64,000 nucleotides of DNA from assembly GCF_038002225.1 (NCBI RefSeq), contig NZ_JBBOCA010000001.1, forward strand, positions 1,984,001-2,048,000. Direction: 5' to 3'. The notes beneath the pieces were generated by a model, which worked only from the letters and a program-made list of their open reading frames with translations, had not been told where the DNA came from and did not search any database. Positions 17,976 to 27,042 of this stretch are shown here, piece after piece. The position numbers and the translations under genes were made by a program. Origin of the DNA: Paenibacillus sp. FSL R7-0204. GTDB taxonomy: Bacteria; Bacillota; Bacilli; Paenibacillales; Paenibacillaceae. Within the stretch, counting starts at the first letter, position 1; every line of letters begins with the position of its first letter.

Positions 17976-19701
17976 CAGGTTCCTCTTTCTTCTCCATACG
18001 GAGAGTTGTTATTAGACCGCCTTCCGGTGAAGGGGCAATCATCAGGCCGGAAGCCTCGCCGTAATGTAATTTGAGACGCTGCTGGACATTCCATAGCCCG
18101 CAGCCTCCATCATCACGCGTGGTTTCGTTGATACGCACCTGAAGTGCTGCAATAGCTTCCTCTGTCATACCGGCACCGTTGTCCTCTACGGTAATGAGAA
18201 TGGTTTCCCGGGTATGGCGGCCGGTGATCCGGATGGAGCCCGGGCCGATTTTTCGCTCAATGCCATGAATGATACTATTCTCTACTAGAGGCTGAATCAG
18301 CAGCCGCGGAATGTGCAGGTCCAGCAGCTCGCTCTCCATATCCACCTCATAGCGTATTCGCTGCTTCCGCAGGTTCTGGATCTTCAGGTAAGTCTCCAGC
18401 AGCTTCAGCTCATCCTGAAGGGTGGTGAGGGAATGATCGACCCTGGTAATATAGCGGTAATATTCGCCCAGACTGAGTGCCATGGCCTCGACAGACTCTG
18501 TATCTCCTATGGCAGCTTTGCTCTTGATGAAGAACAGGCAGTTGTACAGGAAATGCGGATTGATCTGTGATTGAAGCTGTTTCAGATGGGCATCCTTGGC
18601 CCGGAGCTGCTCCAGATAGACCTGCTCGATCAGCGACTGAATCTTCTCGGCCATATCATTGAATTCCTCATTAAGAAGCGTGAACTCGGGATTGGTCCGG
18701 GTATGGATACGTGTAGACCAGCGCCCTTCCTTCATCCGGTTCAGCGAACGCAGCAGCAGGCTCACCGGACGCTGCACTTGGCGGTAGAGCTGCAAGGAGA
18801 ATAGCAGGCTCATCACCAGCAGGATGGCCGATCCTGTCAGGAAGGAAGAGCGGCTGCTGCGGATCGGCTCAAGAATCTCCTTCAGCGGTGAATAATGCAC
18901 GACTTGCCAGTCGATGGCCGAGGAGGGCACCGAACTGACCAGGAAGCTGCCCTGCGTAAGGTCGAAGATGTCGGAGGTACTCTTCCCGGCCGTGATATTC
19001 AGTACCGCAGTGACCTGCTCCGCCATCTGCCGGTCCGAACTCCGTGAGAGGATGACCCCGAATGACGGATGGTACAAGAAGGTGTCGCCCGTGTTCTGCG
19101 ACTGGTAGGCATCGAACATCCGTTCAATGTTGGAGACCGGCAAATACATGGACATCAGCAGCTGCGCCTCGCGCGGCCGGCTTGTTGCCTGGGCAGGGTC
19201 CGACAAGAGCAGCCGGAAGCCTGCCTCCGCGCCGGCCCTGTCCGCCGAGATATACTCCCAGCCTGCCGGAAGCGGCTTGTGCAGGACAGCGACATCGAAG
19301 GACAGCGAGGAATCTGAGCCCAAGGTCTCCCCGCTGAAGGGCTTGTACAAGACAATCCGGTTCTCCCAGGTACTAGAGCTGGTCTGGAGGGACAACTTCT
19401 CCAGTACCGTCATAATCGTCTGGGCTGGATCAATAAGATGGCCCAGTTGCGTAATCTGCTCATAATCGCGGATGGTGGGATCTCTTTGCAGGGCATACAT
19501 GCTGCCCGCGAGCTGGTTGATGTTGTTATCCATCTGCTGGGTCAGGAATTCCAGATGATTGAGGTCGGTGGTTTTGATCTGACTGGTAATGACTCCGACA
19601 TCCTTACGGTAGGACATTCCGTAGAACAAGAGTGTGGCCGCAATCAGCGAGAGCAGGATTGCCACCATTTTAATGAACAGGTTGGGACGAAATGCCACCA
19701 T
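17953..19701 (-). CDS. YesM-type sensor histidine kinase
   Basis: A 582-aa membrane kinase. Transmembrane segment 1 (FIKMVAILLSLIAATLLFYG) opens the protein, an extracellular sensor domain of ~250 residues follows, then transmembrane segment 2 near SFLTGSAILLVMSLLFSL, a HAMP-like region, and the His_kinase domain with LQSQINPHFLYNCLFFIKS carrying the phospho-His, then the HATPase motifs (QPLVENSIIHGIE, VEDNGAGM, GLWNVQQRL). I use the ATG at 19701 because the AAAAGGA Shine-Dalgarno fits it; the frame could extend to a TTG at 19719 that would overlap that site. It is divergent from the solute-binding lipoprotein gene, a layout that points to functional linkage. Confidence 0.92.
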   Translation of the reverse strand: MVAFRPNLFIKMVAILLSLIAATLLFYGMSYRKDVGVITSQIKTTDLNHLEFLTQQMDNNINQLAGSMYALQRDPTIRDYEQITQLGHLIDPAQTIMTVLEKLSLQTSSSTWENRIVLYKPFSGETLGSDSSLSFDVAVLHKPLPAGWEYISADRAGAEAGFRLLLSDPAQATSRPREAQLLMSMYLPVSNIERMFDAYQSQNTGDTFLYHPSFGVILSRSSDRQMAEQVTAVLNITAGKSTSDIFDLTQGSFLVSSVPSSAIDWQVVHYSPLKEILEPIRSSRSSFLTGSAILLVMSLLFSLQLYRQVQRPVSLLLRSLNRMKEGRWSTRIHTRTNPEFTLLNEEFNDMAEKIQSLIEQVYLEQLRAKDAHLKQLQSQINPHFLYNCLFFIKSKAAIGDTESVEAMALSLGEYYRYITRVDHSLTTLQDELKLLETYLKIQNLRKQRIRYEVDMESELLDLHIPRLLIQPLVENSIIHGIERKIGPGSIRITGRHTRETILITVEDNGAGMTEEAIAALQVRINETTRDDGGCGLWNVQQRLKLHYGEASGLMIAPSPEGGLITTLRMEKKEEPDAPNPIG

Positions 19702-19819
19702 AAAGATCATCCTTTTCAAGACATTTGCTGTAATATGGAGAAGTGTATCATAAGATCATGAAGTCGATTATAATACAATCTGTCCGTCACACCGAACTCT
19801 ACGAAAAGCAGGTGGTTAC

Positions 19820-21400
19820 ATGAAAGTCCGTTCCCCGCTGTTGCTGCTGCTCCTGATCCTGTCAGGCTGCTCCTGGCACAGCACCGAATATAGTCAGCCG
19901 CCGGCTTCACCGCAGAGTACAGCCCCTCACTTCGATGTTAAGGAAGGCAAATATGATCCTCCGGTAGACCTGTATACGGTCGGCTCCGTGAACCCCAATC
20001 TGAATTTCATCAAAGGGGAGAGCCTGGAGCACAACGTACATACAGCCTGGGCCGAGAAGCGGCTCGGCATCCGAATCCGGTATCTATGGACGATCTCCGG
20101 CACCTCAGAGACCTACGCCAACAAGCTGAGGCTGGAGCTGGCCAAAGGCAATATGCCCGACATTGTAACGACCAGAGATGCCGATATTATCCAGGAGCTG
20201 ATTGATTCAGGGCAATTCATGGAAGTCGGCGACCTGTTCGAGCAGCATGCGTCCGAGGTATGGAAGAAGGCTGTTGCCGAGGATGCCTCGGCATGGAACC
20301 CCTTCATGCGCGGCGCGCACAGGTATGCCATTCCCATTATGGATTATGAATATAACTCCGATCCGCTGCTCTGGGTCCGCCAGGATTGGCTGGACAAGCT
20401 CCATATGAAAGCCCCGCAGACCCTGGATGAGCTGGAGCAGGTCATGGATGCCTTCGTCAACCAGGACCCGGACGGCAATGGGATCAAGGATACCTACGGC
20501 CTCTCGGTTGGATTCCGCAATGGCCCCAGCACCTGGATGGGAGACAGCAGCTGGGTGTTCGGCGCCTATGGTACGGTTCCTGAGCAGTGGAACCGCCGGA
20601 GTGACGGCACCCTGGAGTACGGCTCCATCCAGCCCGAAGCAAGGAAGGCTGTCCAGCTCATGAAGCAATGGATGCAGCGCGGTTATTTGAGCGCTGACAG
20701 TGCCTGGCTGGATGAAGAGGGCGCGGCGAACCAGTTCATCTCCGGCAAGGCGGGTATCATTGCCGGACCCTACTGGATGCGCGGCTGGCCCCTGTCCTCC
20801 TTGACCAAGAGTGACGCCAAGGCGCGTGTCCGGGCAATTGCCGTCCCTTCGGGACCGGGCGGCCTCACCATGAGAAGAGGGACCCTGCCTGTCAACGGTG
20901 CCATTCTGATCAATAAGAAGATGAAGCATCCTGAAATCTTTTTTACGTATCAGAATTATTTGTTCGATTCATACGCTACCTCGACCGGTGAATTCGCTCA
21001 TGGTCTTGCAGAGGGCTATGATTGGACCATGGCGGGCGGCCAGCCGAGCGCCCAATCTTCGGCGCTGCCGCTGGGCGGCATCCGCGTAGCCTCGTACACG
21101 CTAACCTTCGACGGGGCCCGGATTCCCTCCGGGGTCATCCGGGAGATCCCGAAGGACATTGCCCCTGTGCTGCTGGGCCAGAAGGAGGCTTCCCGCAAGG
21201 AGCAGTTCACGGGACCTCCGACAGCGACGATGAAGCGCGACGGCGAGCTGCTGAAGAAGCTGGAGCAGAAAAGCTTCATCAAAATCATCTTCGCGGACAG
21301 CCCGCTTGAAGAATTCGACGAATTCGTGCACAAGTGGAACACCTACGGCGGACTTACTGAAACTATGGAGGTCAATGCCTGGGACCAGAGCAGCCGCTAG
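19820..21400 (+). CDS. Extracellular solute-binding lipoprotein (LplA-like, ABC sugar type), no permeases nearby
   Basis: A 526-aa protein with a lipoprotein signal peptide (MKVRSPLLLLLLILSGCSW; lipobox LSGC, Cys17). The mature part reads like family-1 sugar-binding proteins of Paenibacillus: GNMPDIVTTRDADIIQELIDSGQF, the Ca-binding-like loop NQDPDGNGIKDTYGL, and LPVNGAILINKKMKHPEIFF. It should bind an oligosaccharide outside the cell. No permease genes lie on either side, so either it serves permeases encoded elsewhere or it presents ligand to the divergent YesM kinase. A TATAAT at about 19770 lies in the shared promoter region. A strong terminator follows directly. Confidence 0.88.
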   Translation: MKVRSPLLLLLLILSGCSWHSTEYSQPPASPQSTAPHFDVKEGKYDPPVDLYTVGSVNPNLNFIKGESLEHNVHTAWAEKRLGIRIRYLWTISGTSETYANKLRLELAKGNMPDIVTTRDADIIQELIDSGQFMEVGDLFEQHASEVWKKAVAEDASAWNPFMRGAHRYAIPIMDYEYNSDPLLWVRQDWLDKLHMKAPQTLDELEQVMDAFVNQDPDGNGIKDTYGLSVGFRNGPSTWMGDSSWVFGAYGTVPEQWNRRSDGTLEYGSIQPEARKAVQLMKQWMQRGYLSADSAWLDEEGAANQFISGKAGIIAGPYWMRGWPLSSLTKSDAKARVRAIAVPSGPGGLTMRRGTLPVNGAILINKKMKHPEIFFTYQNYLFDSYATSTGEFAHGLAEGYDWTMAGGQPSAQSSALPLGGIRVASYTLTFDGARIPSGVIREIPKDIAPVLLGQKEASRKEQFTGPPTATMKRDGELLKKLEQKSFIKIIFADSPLEEFDEFVHKWNTYGGLTETMEVNAWDQSSR

Positions 21401-21410
21401 ATGCCGCAGG

Positions 21411-21447
21411 GACAAGAAACCGCCTCAATATAAGGCGGTTTCTTGTC
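21411..21447 (+). terminator. Terminator after the solute-binding protein gene
   Basis: A perfect 14-bp inverted repeat (GACAAGAAACCGCC and its complement) with a 9-nt loop, 10 nt past the stop. It has no separate T-run, but the right arm itself ends in TTTCTTGTC. Confidence 0.75.
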
Positions 21448-21622
21448 GTAGATACACATGGAGCTCCTGCCAACGTACCAGGCGGCGGCTCCAACAATTC
21501 TGTTCCTCCTGTGCTGCATTCTTCTATATATCGTACAGAAGGGCGGTTGCAGCCGCCATAACAATGTGGCGATTGGAATAACAAATATTGAAGATGGGTC
21601 CCTATGATCAACATAGACAAAA
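21448..21622. other. Intergenic region between convergent genes
   Basis: About 175 nt without a gene between two terminators. It contains an imperfect hairpin with TGGAGC/GCTCCA arms near 21469-21504. No other signal was recognised. Confidence 0.4.
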
Positions 21623-21660
21623 GGACCCCGGCGTATGCCGCTTGCGCATCGCCGGGGTCC
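21623..21660 (-). terminator. Terminator of the lichenase gene
   Basis: A perfect GGACCCCGGC / GCCGGGGTCC stem lies 17 nt past the minus-strand stop. Read on that strand it is followed by TTTTGT. Confidence 0.85.
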
Positions 21661-21676
21661 ATCACCTGCCTGCAAG

Positions 21677-22402
21677 TTAGTTGCCTGTGAATTTCAGCCA
21701 ATCGTAATAGGCGTACAGCGGGTTCGCCCCGTTATAGGAACCGAGCCAGGAATCCACTCCCGTTCCGTTCCAGAGGTTCATCATGATTTTACCGGGCCGG
21801 GAGGGGATGTTGCTGGTGGCCGTATGCTTCAAGACCCCGTCCACATACCATTTAATATAACCCGGCTGCCAGTCGAAGGCGTACGTATGATAGCTCTGGG
21901 AAGCATCAAAGCCAAGATTGACAATCTGCTCATGGCCGCCAACGCCATTGGTGTAATAGTTGAACTGGACCTTGGTGGTGTCCTTGCCGAGGAACTCAAT
22001 ATCGATCTCATCCCAAGGTGTCCCGTCTGAAGGCCCGGTGTAGGTGAAGAAGGAGGAGACGATCCCGCTGTTCTTGGCCGGCTTCATGCTGACCTCGTAT
22101 TTGCCGTAGCCGTACTTGTAGACAGAGCGGTATTCCGCGCCGTCAAATTTATTATTGCTGGGACTGGTCAGGGCCAGACGAAGCTGTCCGCCACTGGTGA
22201 ATGAGATATTATTCGCACGCCAGGTACAATTGAACATGGAGCCGTTCGAGTATCCGTCTGCTTTTTGCCAGGTTGCGGGGTTGAAGTAAGTCAGAGGCTC
22301 ATCAAAGACGGTGGCCGCCGAAACGGACGGAGCTCCTGTCAGCAGACCGGCGAGCAGCAGGGTCATTCCTGCACCGAATAACTTGTGTAGCTTTCTCCTC
22401 AT
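21677..22402 (-). CDS. bglS: Secreted GH16 lichenase (endo-beta-1,3-1,4-glucanase)
   Basis: A 241-aa secreted enzyme: signal peptide to about residue 29 ([12 protein letters not shown]), then a compact GH16 jelly-roll with the classical Bacillus lichenase motif DEIDIEFLG (two catalytic Glu), plus [27 protein letters not shown] and the terminal YYDWLKFTG. It cuts mixed-linkage beta-glucan in cereal cell walls. The start is the ATG at 22402, preceded by GGAGGG at normal spacing; an upstream TTG would overlap that site. A CcpA cre box lies just upstream, so glucose repression is likely. It complements the surface GH16 and phosphorylase genes nearby. Confidence 0.95.
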   Translation of the reverse strand: MRRKLHKLFGAGMTLLLAGLLTGAPSVSAATVFDEPLTYFNPATWQKADGYSNGSMFNCTWRANNISFTSGGQLRLALTSPSNNKFDGAEYRSVYKYGYGKYEVSMKPAKNSGIVSSFFTYTGPSDGTPWDEIDIEFLGKDTTKVQFNYYTNGVGGHEQIVNLGFDASQSYHTYAFDWQPGYIKWYVDGVLKHTATSNIPSRPGKIMMNLWNGTGVDSWLGSYNGANPLYAYYDWLKFTGN

Positions 22403-22423
22403 ATACAATACCCTCCTCAATAA

Positions 22424-22438
22424 TGTAAGCGCTTTACA
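22424..22438. promoter_or_regulatory. CcpA catabolite-responsive element (cre)
   Basis: TGTAAGCGCTTTACA is a perfect palindrome matching the cre consensus at every position. It lies 22 bp upstream of the lichenase start, in the promoter/leader, where CcpA-HPr(Ser-P) binding represses transcription. Confidence 0.85.
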
Positions 22439-22595
22439 ATATGATTGTAGCGAACCTTGAACCCGGCCACTATACCAACCTGCGAACTAAAATAACAAAA
22501 AACCAATTTTTTGCAGAGCAGAGTATTTCATTCCCCTCCCACACATACTAATAGGGCATGATGGTTAAGGGCTGTACACGTTCAGGAGGGAGATT

Positions 22596-23663
22596 ATGGA
22601 GGAGTGGTTCCGCAGTAAATGGCTCCGCTGGATGACCGGCGTGCTGCTCTCACTGATTATTCTATATTTTGTCTGGCTGCTCCGTCCGATGCTGAATGGG
22701 GTATTCCTGTTTCTAAAAGCGATCCTGGCCCCGTTCCTGGCCGCCATGATTATCTCCTATGTACTGAATCCGGTGGTCACTATGCTCTCCCGGAGAAAAA
22801 TGCCGCGCAGCGTAGCCGTCCTGCTGATCTATGCAGTGTTCCTGACCTCACTTGCGGTGATTCTGATCAATCTGATCCCGATGTTCATGAAACAGCTGGA
22901 GGAGCTGAACGAGCATCTGCCGGAGATGACGCTGCACGCGCAGGGGCTGATGAAGGGCATGAATTCCAGGCTGATTCCGCCCGGGGTAGAGACGGGAATG
23001 AATAACTGGTTCTATCAGCTGGAGAACCGCCTGGCCGAAGGCATCTCCTACTTCCTTAATAATATCGCTTCGACCATTGGCCTGCTGTTCAACGCATTCA
23101 TTGTGCCTTTTCTCGTGTTCTATATTCTGAAGGACTTCGAGGTGTTCGAACGGATGGTGGTATCCTGTCTGCCCCGTTCGCGCCGCAAGTCGATTGTGAT
23201 GCTGTTAAAAGACATTGATGAAGCGCTCGGCAACTATATCCGCGGGCAGTTTCTCGTCTGCATCATCATCGGCGTGCTCGCTTATATCGGCTACGCGATT
23301 ATCGGCATGCCTTATGCGCTGCTGTTCGCCTGTGTTGTCGCGGTATTCAACATTATTCCTTATATGGGTCCGTTTCTGGGGGCGGCCCCGGCCATTGTAA
23401 TGGCCTCAACCTTGTCGTGGCGCCTTGTCCTGCTGGTGGCGGTGGTGAACACCCTGTGCCAAATGCTGGAGAGTAACGTGATCTCTCCTCAGGTTGTAGG
23501 ACGGAAGCTGCATCTGCATCCGCTGCTGATCATCTTCGCGCTGCTGGTCGGCGGGGAGATCGCCGGAATGATCGGACTGATTCTGGCTGTTCCTTTCTTC
23601 GCTGCTGCTAAGGTGGTTATTCAGCATATCATCGGCTATTATATCCGCAGAAGGCCGGCTTGA
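22596..23663 (+). CDS. AI-2E family (PerM/UPF0118) membrane transporter
   Basis: A 355-aa polytopic protein with about seven or eight membrane segments: WMTGVLLSLIILYFVWLL at the N-terminus, a pair at ~45-100, and a cluster from ~215 to 345. The conserved family segments are visible (FIVPFLVFYILKDFE, VVAVFNIIPYMGPFLGAAPAIVMA, ISPQVVGRKLHLHPLLIIFALLVGGEIAGMIGLILAVP). The family includes autoinducer-2 exporters, sodium/proton antiporters and proteins of unknown cargo, so substrate is not assigned. The GGAGGG Shine-Dalgarno fixes the start. It precedes the leuS leader. Confidence 0.9.
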   Translation: MEEWFRSKWLRWMTGVLLSLIILYFVWLLRPMLNGVFLFLKAILAPFLAAMIISYVLNPVVTMLSRRKMPRSVAVLLIYAVFLTSLAVILINLIPMFMKQLEELNEHLPEMTLHAQGLMKGMNSRLIPPGVETGMNNWFYQLENRLAEGISYFLNNIASTIGLLFNAFIVPFLVFYILKDFEVFERMVVSCLPRSRRKSIVMLLKDIDEALGNYIRGQFLVCIIIGVLAYIGYAIIGMPYALLFACVVAVFNIIPYMGPFLGAAPAIVMASTLSWRLVLLVAVVNTLCQMLESNVISPQVVGRKLHLHPLLIIFALLVGGEIAGMIGLILAVPFFAAAKVVIQHIIGYYIRRRPA

Positions 23664-23729
23664 AGTCACCGTAATTCATCCCGTCACTTGCTGGAACAGG
23701 GGAACCTGCGGCTACTTCGGGTGAAAGGA

Positions 23730-23759
23730 TTGACGGTACATGTATCTTTTGGTTATAAT
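23730..23759 (+). promoter_or_regulatory. Promoter of the leuS T-box leader
   Basis: TTGACG (23730-23735), an 18-bp spacer and TATAAT (23754-23759) form a good sigma-A promoter immediately upstream of the T-box. Confidence 0.7.
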
Positions 23760-23765
23760 GTGGTG

Positions 23766-24077
23766 AATATTACGATAAGAAGAGTTATCATAGCAGTGCG
23801 ATGAAGAGGAGTATTAATTCGTGAGACCGTTATTGCAGAGAGCCGGCACCCCAGGTGCGAGCCGGTTAACGGACCGCAGTGAACTCACCTCCGAGTAATG
23901 GCGCGAGCCGCAGGTTCCTTAGGGGGACATGCGAGTGAACCGCCGTCGGCTCACCCCCGATACAGGGTGTCAAAGTGAGTGCCGGACAAAGAATGTCCGC
24001 CGCTAACTAGGGTGGTACCACGGGAATTCATACCTCTCGTCCCTAGCGATTATACGCTAGGGATGGGAGGTTTTTTT
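23766..24077 (+). ncRNA. T-box leader (leucine) controlling leuS
   Basis: The leader has the diagnostic T-box sequence AGGGTGGTACCACGG (24009-24023). Its bulge pairs with the tRNA 3' end when uncharged. The stem I region begins with GAAGAGGAGTA, and the specifier loop GAACTCACC offers CTC (23884-23886), a leucine codon. The terminator, ACCTCTCGTCCCTAGCG pairing with its complement followed by TTTTTTT (24032-24077), competes with the antiterminator. Uncharged tRNA-Leu should allow read-through into leuS. The distance from terminator to leuS (almost 400 nt) is unusually long and holds a dispersed repeat. Confidence 0.93.
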
Positions 24078-24289
24078 GCGGTTATCCCGGCGGAGCAGCG
24101 GGTCCTGGCAGATGGAGCGATTATGTTGACTCGCTCCGGCTCCCGGCCCGGCGAATCATGGGCGGGTACATGGCTTTGCCGTGGTTTTTACGGCCCAGCG
24201 AATCATGGGCGGCTCTTGGGCTTTGCTGTTCCGCCGGGTAAGTGAATTGGTTTTTACAGATTTTATGTAAATATAAAGGAACGGAAAGA
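24078..24289. other. Spacer between the T-box and the dispersed repeat, with a 15-bp direct repeat
   Basis: The sequence GCGAATCATGGGCGG occurs twice (24151-24165 and 24198-24212), 47 bp apart. No ORF with coding character or ribosome-binding site is present. Confidence 0.6.
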
Positions 24290-24409
24290 AATTTTGGAGC
24301 TGTAGCAACGTTAGTGGCCGCCTTTATACTCGGATTTCTACCTTGAAGCTTATAATCAGAAATCCGAGTATAACAGCGGGCGGAAGCCCAAATCTTTCTG
24401 CAGTGACCC
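24290..24409 (+). repeat. Structured dispersed repeat, copy 1 (between T-box and leuS)
   Basis: Starts TTTTGGAGCTGTAG and ends with a GGAAGCCCAAAT-type arm followed by CAGTGAC. A perfect 15-bp stem (24325-24339 with 24358-24372, TATACTCGGATTTCT and complement) forms the core. Two related copies lie at 37876 and 61366, with the same blocks in the same order and the stem kept by compensatory changes. Confidence 0.85.
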
Positions 24410-24474
24410 TTATTTACAGTGTTTTTTTACAATAGAGTTACCTATTACAGCCACACTCCAAGGAGGAGCACAAG

Positions 24475-26904
24475 ATGAGCGACAATATTGGATACCGCGC
24501 CCAGACCATCGAGCCGAAATGGCAGAAATTCTGGGACGAGAACAAGACCTTTAAGACAAGTGAAGAATCAGGCAAGCCGAAGTTCTACGCCCTGGATATG
24601 TTCCCGTACCCTTCCGGCGCAGGACTGCACGTAGGCCACCCGGAAGGCTATACCGCCACTGACATCGTATCCCGCTTCAAGCGGATGCGCGGCTACAACG
24701 TGCTGCACCCGATGGGCTGGGATGCCTTCGGACTTCCGGCAGAGCAATATGCGATGGATACCGGCCAGCATCCGCGTGACATTACCTTCAAGAACATTGA
24801 CAATTTCCGCCGCCAGATCAAGTCGCTGGGCTTCTCCTACGACTGGGACCGCGAAATCAGCACGACCGATCCGGGGTACTACAAGTGGACGCAGTGGATT
24901 TTCATCCAGCTGTATAACCGTGGACTGGCTTATGTGGCCGAAGTATCGGTGAACTGGTGCGAGGCGCTGGGAACGGTTCTTGCGAATGAAGAAGTCATCG
25001 ACGGCAAAAGCGAGCGAGGCGGCCATCCCGTCGTCCGCAGACCGATGCGCCAGTGGATTCTGAAAATTACCGAATACGCCGACCGTCTGCTGGAGGATCT
25101 GGAGGAGCTGGACTGGGAAGAGAGCATCAAGGATATGCAGCGCAACTGGATCGGCAAATCGACCGGTGCTGAGGTAACCTTTGCCATTGAGGGGCATGAG
25201 GCTGTGCTTGAAGTGTTCACTACCCGTCCCGATACCCTGTTCGGAGCAAGCTATTGCGTACTCGCACCGGAGCATAAGCTGGTGGATGCCATTACCACGG
25301 AGGAGCAGAAGGCCGCCGTTGCCGAATACCGCGACAAGGCTTCCCGCAAGAGCGATCTGGAACGCACGGATCTGGCGAAGGAGAAAAGCGGTGTATTCAC
25401 CGGCGCGTATGCCATTAATCCGGTGAACGGCGCGCAGGTGCCAATCTGGATTGCCGATTACGTGCTGGCCGGCTACGGAACCGGAGCGATTATGGCCGTT
25501 CCGGGCCATGATGCCCGCGACTGGGAATTCGCCAAGCAGTTCGGCCTGAACATCATCGAAGTGGTGCAGGGCGGCAATATCGAAGAAGAAGCCTACTCCG
25601 GTGACGGTCCGCATGTCAATTCGGGATTCCTTGACGGTCTGTCCAATACTGAAGCGATGGCTCAGATGATCGCCTGGCTGGAAGAGAAGGGCAGCGGCAA
25701 GGGCAAAGTGACCTACCGCCTGCGCGACTGGCTGTTCAGCCGCCAGCGTTACTGGGGCGAGCCGATTCCGATTCTGCACCTGGAAGACGGCACGATGAAG
25801 ACCGTGCCTGTGGATCAGCTGCCGCTGGTTCTGCCGGATGTAGATGCGATCAAGCCATCGGGCACCGGTGAATCTCCGCTGGCGAATGTGACCGAGTGGG
25901 TGGAGACAGTTGATCCCGAGACCGGCATGAAGGCCCGCCGTGAGACCAACACCATGCCGCAATGGGCCGGCAGCTGCTGGTACTACCTGCGCTATATCGA
26001 TCCGCATAACGATCAGGAGCTGTGTTCACCGGAGAAGCAGAAGGAATGGCTGCCGGTTGACCTGTACATCGGCGGAGCGGAGCATGCAGTGCTTCACCTG
26101 CTGTATGCCCGCTTCTGGCATAAGGTACTCTATGATATCGGCGTAGTCGATACCAAGGAGCCGTTCCACAAGCTGGTCAACCAGGGAATGATCCTGGGGA
26201 ACAACAACGAGAAGATGAGTAAATCGCGCGGCAATGTCATTAACCCGGATGAGATCGTAGAAGCTTACGGGGCAGATACCCTGCGCGTCTATGAGATGTT
26301 CATGGGACCGCTGGAGGCCACCAAGCCTTGGAACGAGAAGGGTGTCGAAGGCATTCACCGCTTCCTCTCCCGCGTATGGCGCCTGTTCGTGAATGAAGAC
26401 GGCAGCCTCAGCGCGAAGATTACAGAGGGCGGCGGCACGGATGAATTCAAACGCACCTGGCATAAGACGCTGAAGAAGGTCACCGAGGATTTCGAACTGC
26501 TGCGCTTCAATACGGCGATCAGCCAGCTGATGATCTTCATCAATGACGCTTATAAGCAGGAGAGTCTGTCCAAGGAAGCAGCTGAACATTTCGTGCAGAT
26601 GCTGTCCCCGCTGGCACCGCATATTGCCGAAGAGCTGTGGGAACTGCTGGGCCATGAAGGAAGCATCAGCTATGTCGCTTGGCCGGCCTATGATGAAGCC
26701 TTGACTGTAGATGCTGAGGTTGAGATCGTGGTTCAGGTGAACGGTAAAATCGTCCAGCGCGCGCTGATTCCGGCGGATATGGGCCAGCAGGAGATGCAGG
26801 ACCACGCCCTGGCCCTGCCGAATGTGAAGGCGGCCGTCGAAGGCAAAACCGTACGCAAAATCATTGCCGTTCCCGGCAAGCTGGTAAATATCGTAGTGGG
26901 TTAA
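24475..26904 (+). CDS. leuS: Leucyl-tRNA synthetase
   Basis: An 809-aa class I synthetase that charges tRNA-Leu. The HIGH-type motif appears in [17 protein letters not shown] (residues ~42-58). The CP1 editing domain contains [19 protein letters not shown] and the conserved [15 protein letters not shown], and the KMSKS loop reads [10 protein letters not shown] (~580). The C-terminal anticodon-binding and LeuRS tail ([17 protein letters not shown]) is complete. Length is normal for the bacterial type. AAGGAGGAGC precedes the ATG. It is controlled by the upstream leucine T-box. Confidence 0.98.
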   Translation: MSDNIGYRAQTIEPKWQKFWDENKTFKTSEESGKPKFYALDMFPYPSGAGLHVGHPEGYTATDIVSRFKRMRGYNVLHPMGWDAFGLPAEQYAMDTGQHPRDITFKNIDNFRRQIKSLGFSYDWDREISTTDPGYYKWTQWIFIQLYNRGLAYVAEVSVNWCEALGTVLANEEVIDGKSERGGHPVVRRPMRQWILKITEYADRLLEDLEELDWEESIKDMQRNWIGKSTGAEVTFAIEGHEAVLEVFTTRPDTLFGASYCVLAPEHKLVDAITTEEQKAAVAEYRDKASRKSDLERTDLAKEKSGVFTGAYAINPVNGAQVPIWIADYVLAGYGTGAIMAVPGHDARDWEFAKQFGLNIIEVVQGGNIEEEAYSGDGPHVNSGFLDGLSNTEAMAQMIAWLEEKGSGKGKVTYRLRDWLFSRQRYWGEPIPILHLEDGTMKTVPVDQLPLVLPDVDAIKPSGTGESPLANVTEWVETVDPETGMKARRETNTMPQWAGSCWYYLRYIDPHNDQELCSPEKQKEWLPVDLYIGGAEHAVLHLLYARFWHKVLYDIGVVDTKEPFHKLVNQGMILGNNNEKMSKSRGNVINPDEIVEAYGADTLRVYEMFMGPLEATKPWNEKGVEGIHRFLSRVWRLFVNEDGSLSAKITEGGGTDEFKRTWHKTLKKVTEDFELLRFNTAISQLMIFINDAYKQESLSKEAAEHFVQMLSPLAPHIAEELWELLGHEGSISYVAWPAYDEALTVDAEVEIVVQVNGKIVQRALIPADMGQQEMQDHALALPNVKAAVEGKTVRKIIAVPGKLVNIVVG

Positions 26905-26921
26905 GCGAAGAACGCAATTCT

Positions 26922-26960
26922 GCCCGCAGCAACGGAGGTATCCGTGCTGCGGGCTTTCTT
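26922..26960 (+). terminator. Terminator of leuS
   Basis: GCCCGCAGCA pairs with TGCTGCGGGC, followed by TTTCTT, 18 nt past the stop. Confidence 0.88.
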
Positions 26961-27042
26961 GGTTTCGGGCGCTTTCTGCGGAGGTGGAGGGGACCGCTGG
27001 TTGTTCTATGGAGGAAATGGCGCTGATAATGGATACATTTTG

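Noticed and set aside
23979-24245. 88-aa ORF overlapping the T-box
   Set aside because: It runs through the T-box antiterminator and terminator; codons reflect RNA structure.
24568-26007. 479-aa antisense frame within leuS
   Set aside because: Long antisense frames are common opposite GC-rich genes; leuS is unambiguous and this frame has no start signal.
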